Origin: UBA961 sp049317525
Lineage (GTDB): Bacteria; Bacteroidota; Ignavibacteria; Kapaibacteriales; UBA961
Assembly: GCA_049317525.1 (NCBI GenBank)
Contig: JBMOIC010000003.1
Coordinates: forward strand, 58,795 to 122,794
Reading direction: 5' to 3'
DNA length: 64,000 nt
Below, piece after piece: positions 44,866 through 52,116 of this stretch. How positions within the stretch are numbered: the stretch's first letter is position 1; every line of letters starts with the position of its first letter. Below the pieces are notes generated by a model. The model did not search any database, was not told the DNA's origin, and was given only the letters and a program-made list of their open reading frames with translations. The position numbers and the translations under genes are program-made.

Positions 44866-45879
44866 ATGAATTTTATTGATAGCGCAGTTATAGAAGTTAG
44901 TTCAGGCAAAGGTGGCAGAGGACATGTTAGTTTTAGAAAAGAAAAATATGTTCCCTTGGGTGGGCCTGATGGTGGTAATGGAGGCAAAGGTGGGGATGTA
45001 GTTATTGAAGCAGATAGACAATTAACAACACTTTTAGATTTTCGTTATCAACGTAGTTATGATGCCGAAGATGGTAAAGCTGGAGGATCATCACGTTCTA
45101 CTGGTAAAAGTGGAAAAGATAAAATAGTTCGTGTTCCAGCTGGAACAGTAATTATAAACTTTGAAACTGGTGAAACATTAGTTGATTTAACAAGAGACAA
45201 ACAAAGATATACTGTGGCGCGTGGTGGAAGAGGTGGAAGAGGAAACTCGGAATTTACTACATCAGTAAATCAGGCACCTAGAAATGCAGAACCAGGTGAA
45301 TCTGGAGAAGAACTTAAATTAACCTTAGAATTAAAAATACTTGCAGATATTGGATTAGTAGGTTTTCCAAATGCTGGAAAATCTACCTTAATTTCTGTTA
45401 TATCAGCTGCAAAACCTAAAATTGCCGATTATCCTTTTACCACTTTAGTTCCAAATTTAGGAATGGTATATGTTGGAGAAGAACGCTCTTTTACAATAGC
45501 TGATATTCCAGGATTAATAGAAGGAGCCCATGAAGGAAAAGGTTTGGGAATACAATTTTTACGTCATGTAGAAAGAACAAGACTATTAGTATTCCTGTTA
45601 GATGCAATGAGTGGAGACCCCGTTACCGAGTATACTGTACTTTGCCAAGAATTAGAAAAATATAATCCAGATATGTTATTAAAACCAAGGATTATATGTA
45701 TAAGTAAAATGGACACAGTTACCCAGCCAGATAGAGATATATTGGATACATTGAACTTTGCACATAGTGGCGATTATCCAATAATGCAAATTTCTGCTGT
45801 TTCTGGTGAAAAAATTGAAGATCTTAAAAAAATGATGTGGGCAGTACTAAAAAAATCATGGGAAGAAGAATCGAATTAA
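44866..45879 (+). CDS. obgE: Obg-family GTPase
   Basis: ObgE/CgtA (337 residues) is a GTPase in large ribosomal subunit assembly and stress control. The N-terminal glycine-rich OBG fold is plain (SGKGGRGHVSFRKEKYVPLGG, with further GG runs), followed by the G domain with GFPNAGKSTLI, DIPGLIEGAHEGKGLG and ISKMD. There is no C-terminal OCT domain, as in many short Obg proteins. The gene ends 4 bases before the 3' end of the convergent tRNA-Arg. A TAATTTTG promoter element is upstream. Confidence 0.96.
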   Translation: MNFIDSAVIEVSSGKGGRGHVSFRKEKYVPLGGPDGGNGGKGGDVVIEADRQLTTLLDFRYQRSYDAEDGKAGGSSRSTGKSGKDKIVRVPAGTVIINFETGETLVDLTRDKQRYTVARGGRGGRGNSEFTTSVNQAPRNAEPGESGEELKLTLELKILADIGLVGFPNAGKSTLISVISAAKPKIADYPFTTLVPNLGMVYVGEERSFTIADIPGLIEGAHEGKGLGIQFLRHVERTRLLVFLLDAMSGDPVTEYTVLCQELEKYNPDMLLKPRIICISKMDTVTQPDRDILDTLNFAHSGDYPIMQISAVSGEKIEDLKKMMWAVLKKSWEEESN

Positions 45880-45883
45880 GAAG

Positions 45884-45957
45884 CGACCCCGAGAGGACTC
45901 GAACCTCCGACATCAAGTTTAGGAAACTTGCGTTCTGTCCAGCTGAACTACGGGGTC
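45884..45957 (-). tRNA. tRNA-Arg (anticodon CCT)
   Basis: On the minus strand the acceptor stem is GACCCCG/CGGGGTC with discriminator G, the anticodon stem is CAAGT/ACTTG around TTCCTAA (anticodon CCT, reading AGG), and the T-arm is GGAGG TTCGAGT CCTCT. Length is 74 bases; CCA is not encoded. Its 5' end is only 4 bases after the stop codon of the smg-like gene, so it is probably processed from the ybeY-smg transcript or read from a promoter inside that gene. No terminator follows before obgE sequence. Confidence 0.96.
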
Positions 45958-45961
45958 TAAT

Positions 45962-46420
45962 TTAATGAATACGCTCATCTGCTTGTAAAAGCAATCGATA
46001 CATTGAATGATTAGATTCGGGCTGATGAAACATAATAGCAATTATCAACAAAGATAATGCATGTATATCTGCTTGATACAAATTCATTAATGCTCCCCTA
46101 TCAATTATCTGCTCTATGTGCTCTTGTTTTAGGATGCCCAATTCCTGATATTGAACTAATAAGCCCCAGGCCTCGGGCGAAAACACTTCTTTTTCTATAT
46201 CATTAAGAATTCTATGTTTGAATGAAGTTTCACTAGTTTGAGACCCAATGATAAGATTTCCGGCTTCAATCCTTTCGGCAATCCAGCTAAGTGCAGTTGA
46301 TATTTCTACAACAGTAAAACCTCTCCTTTCTAATTCCTGCAGTTTGTCTCCAGAAGGTTGTCCACCAATTTGCATATGCTGTAAAAATTCAGCTATAATT
46401 TTGATAATTCTTTCGTACAT
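45962..46420 (-). CDS. Smg/DUF494-family protein
   Basis: A 152-residue acidic helical protein. GDKLQELERRGFTVVEISTALSWIAERI followed by LNDIEKEVFSPEAWGLLVQYQELGILK and AREQIIDRGALM-like segments match DUF494 (Smg), a family often encoded near def, dprA or topA; its function is unresolved. It begins 20 bases after ybeY on the same strand. tRNA-Arg starts 4 bases after its stop. The family is clear by eye from the recurring hydrophobic pattern, but the match is not rich in unique residues. Confidence 0.72.
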   Translation of the reverse strand: MYERIIKIIAEFLQHMQIGGQPSGDKLQELERRGFTVVEISTALSWIAERIEAGNLIIGSQTSETSFKHRILNDIEKEVFSPEAWGLLVQYQELGILKQEHIEQIIDRGALMNLYQADIHALSLLIIAIMFHQPESNHSMYRLLLQADERIH

Positions 46421-46440
46421 GAGATGCCAGATTTATTAGA

Positions 46441-46875
46441 TTAAGATTGACCAGCATGCATATACTTTGTTTCGAGTGTACTCATTATTTTCTTTTCTTC
46501 TGGCGTTGCATCATTATATCCTGCTAAATGCAATGCACCATGAGCAGCCAATCTTAAAATCTCTTCAGTTAATGTTACACCAAATTCAACCGCTTGATTA
46601 CGTGCGGTGTCTGCACTTATGTAAACCTCTCCTTCCAAAGGGTTCTCGCTTAAAGGAAAAGTAATTACATCTGTAGTATAATCATGTTGTAAAAATTCAA
46701 GATTTAATTCATGGATTTTTTCATCTGTTACAATGATAACATTAATCTCTGCTTCCTTTATTCCTTCACTTGCAAATACACGGCGAACCACTTCTTGAAT
46801 CTTTGTACGAGGAACAGGCTTTTGATTAGATTCATTAAATACCTGTACTTGTATTTTATTATTTCTTGAACTCAT
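46441..46875 (-). CDS. ybeY: rRNA maturation endoribonuclease YbeY
   Basis: The 144-residue YbeY processes rRNA ends and acts in ribosome quality control. The metal motif is HGALHLAGYND: two His of the usual H-x3-H-x5-H triad are kept, but the third is Asp. Asp at this position is common in Bacteroidota YbeY and fits the proposed origin of the window. The N-terminal domain with INVIIVTDEKIHELN and DYTTDVITFPLSE is standard. I use the ATG at 46875; a GTG at 46887 would add four residues. It is followed by the smg-like gene. Confidence 0.93.
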   Translation of the reverse strand: MSSRNNKIQVQVFNESNQKPVPRTKIQEVVRRVFASEGIKEAEINVIIVTDEKIHELNLEFLQHDYTTDVITFPLSENPLEGEVYISADTARNQAVEFGVTLTEEILRLAAHGALHLAGYNDATPEEKKIMSTLETKYMHAGQS

Positions 46876-47094
46876 AGAACCATACACTCCGCAATATAAA
46901 TGAATAGTATGTCGGCCGCATTCTTCAAGGAATATTCAGTATCAACATAAAAATTAAATATGATGATTATAGTCTGCTTAATGCAACTTGTAAAAAATGT
47001 GCGTAAACAAACTACATAGTATAAGATCCCCACCAACAAGGCTTTATATATACTTGCAATTGTCTAAAAAACCTTAATAATCACTATCAATATG

Positions 47095-47102
47095 CAAAAA
47101 TA
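47095..47102 (-). promoter_or_regulatory. -7 promoter element facing ybeY
   Basis: The minus strand reads TATTTTTG followed by CA, the TAnnTTTG form. It is about 220 bases upstream of ybeY, further than usual, so a second promoter may lie nearer the gene. Confidence 0.4.
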
Positions 47103-47190
47103 CGATAATCTTTGTTATTTATACTCTCATGATAACAGTATTCTTTTTTAACATTACAAATGAATCCCCTAAAACCGCTTAAAATTTTGT

Positions 47191-47198
47191 TATTTTTG
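47191..47198 (+). promoter_or_regulatory. -7 promoter element for the heptose kinase-queE operon
   Basis: TATTTTTG followed by CAA matches TAnnTTTG and is 65 bases before the ATG at 47263. It mirrors the minus-strand element 90 bases to the left. Confidence 0.5.
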
Positions 47199-47262
47199 CA
47201 ACTTGCTTTTTTTTTGAATTGTAATTACATTATTGGTTTTTTCTACTGTTAATGATGGTACC

Positions 47263-48255
47263 ATGCATACAATTACATCGCTTCGTGCAAAAGAAATTTT
47301 ACAGTCTTGCAGTGGCTCTACTATAGCCGTTGTAGGAGACATCATGTTAGATAAATATTTTTGGGGAAGCGTAACAAGGATTTCACCAGAAGCACCTGTG
47401 CCTGTAATTGATTTAGAGCATGAATCATTGCATTTGGGTGGCGCAGCAAATGTAGCAGGAAATCTTAAAGCATTAGGAATCAAACCTTTACTTTGTGGTA
47501 TTGTAGGTTCAGATACTTCAGGACATTCCATATTAGACATCTTAAAAGAAAATGGGTCTTCAGCCAATGGTATTGTATGCTTAGAAACTAGGCCTACAAC
47601 GGTTAAAACTAGGATTATAGGGAATAATCAACAAATGGTTCGATTAGACAGAGAAGTAAGAACCGATATTACAAATCAAGAAGCAGACATTATATTACAA
47701 ACACTTAAAGAAGCAGATCATTTATCTGGAATTATTCTTGAAGACTATAATAAAGGAGTAATGACAGAATATATGATTCATCATATATGCGCTTTTGCTT
47801 TAGAGCATCAAATCCCCGTTTTTGTTGACCCAAAGTTTAGACATTTTTTTTCTTATCAATATGTTGCTTTGTTCAAACCAAATAAGAAAGAGGCTCAAGA
47901 AGCTTTGGGATATGCTTTAACATCAAACGAAGATATCATAAAAGCAGGAAAAGAATTATTGTTAAAACTTCATTGTCAAAATGTGCTTTTAACACTTGGG
48001 GAAAAAGGAATGATGTTATTCGAACAAAATGGCGCTATATCTTCTGTGCCTACAAGGGCAAGAAAAATAGCTGATGTTTCTGGTGCTGGCGATACTGCAA
48101 TTGCTACATTGGCAGCTGCGGTTGCAGGTGGTGCAACCATGCAAGAGGCTGCTATTATTAGCAATTTTGCAGCTGGTTATGTTTGCGAATTACCTGGTAT
48201 AGTTTCTATACAACCAAATCAATTAATAGAAGCAATACAATTAGATGAAGAATAA
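47263..48255 (+). CDS. D-glycero-beta-D-manno-heptose-7-phosphate kinase (HldE/RfaE kinase domain)
   Basis: A 330-residue PfkB/ribokinase-fold sugar kinase used in ADP-heptose synthesis for lipopolysaccharide inner core. It shows VVGDIMLDKYFWG at the start, the HLGGAANVAGNLKALG sugar-binding loop, IGNNQQMVRLDRE, FVDPKF, and the ATP and catalytic-base site DVSGAGDTAIATLAAAVAGG. There is no adenylyltransferase domain, so the HldE bifunctional form is split here and a separate HldC would be needed. The ATG at 47263 is preferred over a TTG at 47233. queE starts 5 bases after it. Confidence 0.88.
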   Translation: MHTITSLRAKEILQSCSGSTIAVVGDIMLDKYFWGSVTRISPEAPVPVIDLEHESLHLGGAANVAGNLKALGIKPLLCGIVGSDTSGHSILDILKENGSSANGIVCLETRPTTVKTRIIGNNQQMVRLDREVRTDITNQEADIILQTLKEADHLSGIILEDYNKGVMTEYMIHHICAFALEHQIPVFVDPKFRHFFSYQYVALFKPNKKEAQEALGYALTSNEDIIKAGKELLLKLHCQNVLLTLGEKGMMLFEQNGAISSVPTRARKIADVSGAGDTAIATLAAAVAGGATMQEAAIISNFAAGYVCELPGIVSIQPNQLIEAIQLDEE

Positions 48256-48260
48256 TCTCA

Positions 48261-48971
48261 ATGAGTAAATTCATACAGCCAGATATTAGCGTTTTAGATA
48301 TAACAAGTCCTTTAAATCTACATTTTTCTATAAGTGAAATATTTCATTCATTGCAAGGAGAAGGTTTAAGGGCGGGTGAACGTTGTGTTTTTATACGCTT
48401 ACAAGGATGCTCTTTACGTTGTTCTTGGTGTGATACCGCATATGCTTTAGACCACAATAAAGGTGGTTTTGATATGGTAGGTGAAGAAATAGTATCAAAG
48501 ATAAATGAGTTTAATTGCAATTTTATAGAGTTTACCGGCGGTGAGCCATTAGAACAAGTTAATATCTATCCATTAATGACATTATTATGCGATAAAGGAT
48601 ATACTGTGGCAATCGAAACAGGTGGACATATTAATACTCAATTTGTAGATAAAAGGGTAATAAAAATCATTGATATGAAATGCCCAGATTCTAAAATGAG
48701 TTCTTTAAATAATTATGAAAATCTGCACTTAATTAATGCTCATGATGAGATAAAATTTGTCCTTGCTTCAAGAACAGATTATCAATGGGCAAAACAGATC
48801 ATAGAGCAATATCAATTAATCAACAAATGTAGTGCTGTGCTTTTTTCATGCGTATTTAATCAATTAGCATTTGCCGATCTTGCAGCATGGATACTTGAAG
48901 ATAGACTTAATGTGAAAATGCAATTACAAATGCACAAATTTATCTGGGACCCCACGGCCAGAGGAGTATAA
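48261..48971 (+). CDS. queE: 7-carboxy-7-deazaguanine synthase
   Basis: QueE (236 residues) is a radical SAM enzyme that rearranges 6-carboxytetrahydropterin to the deazaguanine core of queuosine. The SIS..IFHSLQGEGLRAGERCVFIRLQGC entry is followed by CSLRCSWCDT, whose Cys-x3-Cys-x2-Cys binds the [4Fe-4S] cluster; FTGGEPLEQVNIYPL is the second marker. The C-terminal ending QMHKFIWDPTARGV is typical. It lies 5 bases after the heptose kinase gene, an unrelated pathway. The other queuosine genes are not in this window. Confidence 0.95.
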   Translation: MSKFIQPDISVLDITSPLNLHFSISEIFHSLQGEGLRAGERCVFIRLQGCSLRCSWCDTAYALDHNKGGFDMVGEEIVSKINEFNCNFIEFTGGEPLEQVNIYPLMTLLCDKGYTVAIETGGHINTQFVDKRVIKIIDMKCPDSKMSSLNNYENLHLINAHDEIKFVLASRTDYQWAKQIIEQYQLINKCSAVLFSCVFNQLAFADLAAWILEDRLNVKMQLQMHKFIWDPTARGV

Positions 48972-48978
48972 ACACACT

Positions 48979-49248
48979 TTATAAAGGTAGCATTGCAAAA
49001 GTTGAATCAGCTTGTAATTCATCTAAAAATTCAACTGTAAATGTGCCCTCAGCAGACGAAAAGCAACGCAAAAGCAAGGTTTGCATAGAATCAACTTCTT
49101 TTGCAGATACTATTGCTTCTTTACATGCAGACATCATTCCCTGTATAAGAGTGCCATTTTGAACAGAAAAACCAAAATCAGCACCATTTACATCACCAAA
49201 TGATGGAACTGCTTTAACAATAACTTCCGAACACATTGCAGTATTCAT
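48979..49248 (-). CDS. Small hypothetical protein
   Basis: An 89-residue protein, no signal peptide or membrane segment, with one Cys near residue 5 and others near 33 and 53 (the last in LLLRCFSSAEG). I do not recognise it. It has hydrophobic and acidic segments in normal proportion and an ordinary ATG at 49248, but no Shine-Dalgarno. It converges on queE with a 7-base gap and diverges from the SNF2 gene. It might be real or a chance frame; the coding-like composition and lack of any overlap with a better gene favour real. Confidence 0.5.
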   Translation of the reverse strand: MNTAMCSEVIVKAVPSFGDVNGADFGFSVQNGTLIQGMMSACKEAIVSAKEVDSMQTLLLRCFSSAEGTFTVEFLDELQADSTFAMLPL

Positions 49249-49311
49249 TTATCAACTCTAATTGTACATATACTTGAGTTGAATAGTTAACGCAATTACA
49301 ATGCCAAAAAT

Positions 49312-52116
49312 ATGGAACAAAGAACATCGCTGTTTGAGACAATGAAAAAAAGATCTTTACATTCTAGAAGTTTAACACAAACTCCTGAGCAATTACTGTT
49401 TCAATTAAATTTTGATGAACATGGGGCTTATTTACGTATAATCGATGAAGAAAGGAAAGAAATTGAGCCAGATTCAAAAGCATATAAAGGGCCGATACGA
49501 GAATTTTTAGAAGCAGTAGATGCCATTATATTAAAATCTGCTTTCAATATAAATTGGGATAAACCTTCCGGCAGAATCTATTTTGCAGAACACGATCATC
49601 TTATTTGGCTTCTTAGAAAATGCCCAAATGTTATAGATGCTGCGATGCGTCACATTCAGTTTGCTTCAGAAGATATAAAAGGGCAAATACACGTTTCAAT
49701 TCAGCCTCATGAAGCTCAATATGAAACAAATTTCTATATATTATATAAAAGAAAAATTATTAGCCCTGTTATGGCGCTTACAGTTAATAGCGTCTATTCA
49801 AATGGGAAAATTTATGAGATTTATCCTACTGGTGGCAAACCTCAATTATTGAGACTATTTCAAACATTGATTTTTCCCCATGAATTAGAACACTATCTCT
49901 CATTACTTTTGTCGGCCTATCCAGGTATTCATATTGCCTACAAAAAATACAAAGTAGAAGAAGGTGAAATCCGTTCTACTTTCCCTAGTTTGTTTTTTGA
50001 AAAAGTTGATTCTGATAATACCCTTTATCTACGAATGTCTCAGTCTATACCAGAAACAGAACCAACTTTGATGGAACAATATGATATTCAAAGATATGTT
50101 TCTGTAAATGATACTGAAAAAAGAATACTTATAAGCCGAATACAAGAAATAGATTTAACTGCTTTTGTAGAAAATTTATCTAAAAAGTTAAACCACATAA
50201 AAAAAATTGCAAGAACTTCATCTGATTTTATTGTTGATGGTACTTTGTTCATCATTCATGAAGAATTAGCAAGAGAATTTATTAGAAAAGAATTACCATT
50301 ATTAGTTGATGAATTTGCTGTTTTTGGAGCTGATAATTTAAAATCTTATAAAATTAAATCTGTCAATCCTACTTTGTCTGTAAATTTTAGCCATGGAATA
50401 GATTTCCTAGAAGGAGAAGTTGATGTTATTATTGATGAAGAGCATTTTACATTATTTGATGCTCTCACTTTTTATAAGCAACATGGTTATGTGCAACTTT
50501 CTAATGGCACTCAAGCAATACCCAATGTCGACTATATGCGAAAATTGGAAAGGATATTTTTTAAACATAAAAAGAAGGTAAAACTCTCATTTTTCGATTT
50601 ACCAATCATCGAAGATTTATTAGAAGAAAATGCCGCTGAAAAATCTTTTCCTTATGCAAAATCTATTTTTAGGGGTTTTACAACATATCATAAAGCAAAG
50701 TATAAAGTGCCCACTCTGAATGCAGAGTTAAGGCCATATCAAATACTTGGGTATAAATGGCTTAGATATTTACATGAGCATAATTTAGGGGGCTGCTTGG
50801 CCGATGATATGGGGCTTGGAAAAACACTGCAAACAATAGCATTATTAGCCTCGATTTATCCCGAAGCACAAAAAAGCACATTAATTGTAATGCCCAAAAG
50901 CTTGCTGTTTAATTGGGAACAAGAATTGCAAAAATTTGCTCCTAATATTAAATATTATACCTATTATGGACAATACAGAGATTTGGAATTAGCCGGCAAA
51001 GCAGAGGTAATTCTAACAACATATTCAGTATTAAGACATGATATTCAACATATAAAAGAAAAAGAATTTCATGCCATAATACTTGATGAATCACAAAATA
51101 TCAAAAACCTAAATTCAAGAACAGCAAAAGCAGCAATGCTATTACATGGTAAGTTTAGGCTTGCTTTAAGTGGTACACCCATAGAAAACAATATTGGCGA
51201 ATTATATTCGCTTTTTAGATTTTTAAATCCAGCAATGTTTGGTTCATCAGAAGAATTTTCTAGGCTTTATGCACTTCCAATTCAAAAAGAAAATAGTAAG
51301 GATGCTGCCGCAGAATTAAGAAGAAAAATATTCCCATTTATTCTGCGAAGATTGAAAAAAGAAGTAGCCAAAGAATTACCAGACAAAATAGAACAAACCC
51401 TTTTTGTTGAAATGTCTCCCGAACAAGCTACTTATTATGAACAAAGAAGAAATTTCTATTATCAAACCATTAGAGAAGAAATTGTTAATGAAGGGATTGA
51501 AAAGTCTCAATTTCATATATTGCAAGCACTTAGCGATTTAAGACAAATTGCTTCTTCTCCTGAAGTAAAAACAGAAGGGAAAATTATTTCTCCAAAAAGA
51601 GAAATTCTTATTGAACAAGTGCAAGATGCTGTATCAAATGGACATAAAGTTCTGATTTTTACTAATTATCTTGGTGCTGTAGAATGTATCACTCAAGATT
51701 TGCTATTGGCTAATATAGGCCATGTATCGATGACGGGGGCTTCTACTAACAGACAAGATATCGTGCATGTATTTCAGACAGATCCTGATATAAAGGTATT
51801 TGTTATGACATTAAAAACTGGTGGATTGGGCTTAAATTTAACAGCTGCTGATACCATCTTTATGTATGATCCTTGGTGGAATATTGCGGCTGAAAATCAA
51901 GCAGTTGATAGATCTCATAGAATTGGACAGCATAATACTGTTCTTAGCTATAAGCTTATTGCAAGAGGAACAATTGAAGAAAAGATATTACGCCTTCAAG
52001 AAAAAAAGAAAGAACTTTTTGATGCAATAATTTCTACAGATTCTGCATCATTAAAATCGTTAACAGAAGATGATATCGAATATATTTTGGGTAAGGAGTC
52101 AGATGATGAAATCTAA
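49312..52116 (+). CDS. SNF2/Rad54-family ATPase (helicase-like)
   Basis: A 934-residue protein. The N-terminal ~480 residues are a domain I do not recognise and no SWIM zinc finger is seen. The C-terminal Swi2/Snf2 motor has the Q-type start LRPYQILGYKWL, motif I DDMGLGKTLQT, the DEAH-like box ILDESQNIKN, motif III LALSGTPIENN, and motifs V-VI TLKTGGLGLNLTAAD and AVDRSHRIGQ. Bacterial members remodel proteins on DNA or RNA polymerase; the target is unknown. It is followed by an 11-base overlap with a 613-residue partner whose start has AAGGAG upstream, which suggests a coupled pair. Confidence 0.88.
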   Translation: MEQRTSLFETMKKRSLHSRSLTQTPEQLLFQLNFDEHGAYLRIIDEERKEIEPDSKAYKGPIREFLEAVDAIILKSAFNINWDKPSGRIYFAEHDHLIWLLRKCPNVIDAAMRHIQFASEDIKGQIHVSIQPHEAQYETNFYILYKRKIISPVMALTVNSVYSNGKIYEIYPTGGKPQLLRLFQTLIFPHELEHYLSLLLSAYPGIHIAYKKYKVEEGEIRSTFPSLFFEKVDSDNTLYLRMSQSIPETEPTLMEQYDIQRYVSVNDTEKRILISRIQEIDLTAFVENLSKKLNHIKKIARTSSDFIVDGTLFIIHEELAREFIRKELPLLVDEFAVFGADNLKSYKIKSVNPTLSVNFSHGIDFLEGEVDVIIDEEHFTLFDALTFYKQHGYVQLSNGTQAIPNVDYMRKLERIFFKHKKKVKLSFFDLPIIEDLLEENAAEKSFPYAKSIFRGFTTYHKAKYKVPTLNAELRPYQILGYKWLRYLHEHNLGGCLADDMGLGKTLQTIALLASIYPEAQKSTLIVMPKSLLFNWEQELQKFAPNIKYYTYYGQYRDLELAGKAEVILTTYSVLRHDIQHIKEKEFHAIILDESQNIKNLNSRTAKAAMLLHGKFRLALSGTPIENNIGELYSLFRFLNPAMFGSSEEFSRLYALPIQKENSKDAAAELRRKIFPFILRRLKKEVAKELPDKIEQTLFVEMSPEQATYYEQRRNFYYQTIREEIVNEGIEKSQFHILQALSDLRQIASSPEVKTEGKIISPKREILIEQVQDAVSNGHKVLIFTNYLGAVECITQDLLLANIGHVSMTGASTNRQDIVHVFQTDPDIKVFVMTLKTGGLGLNLTAADTIFMYDPWWNIAAENQAVDRSHRIGQHNTVLSYKLIARGTIEEKILRLQEKKKELFDAIISTDSASLKSLTEDDIEYILGKESDDEI

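Larger units (their letters stand above)
46888..47262. other. 375-base divergent intergenic region
   Basis: Non-coding AT-rich DNA between ybeY (minus) and the heptose kinase gene (plus). It holds two mirrored TATTTTTG elements, at 47095-47102 (minus) and 47191-47198 (plus), each followed by CA. ybeY would then have a leader of about 200 bases. I find no other RNA gene or clear open frame here. Confidence 0.65.

Noticed and set aside
47190..47567. Long open frame on the minus strand opposite the heptose kinase gene
   Set aside because: It overlaps a well-supported kinase gene antisense and has no recognisable motif, start signal or promoter; it is a mirror of the coding frame.
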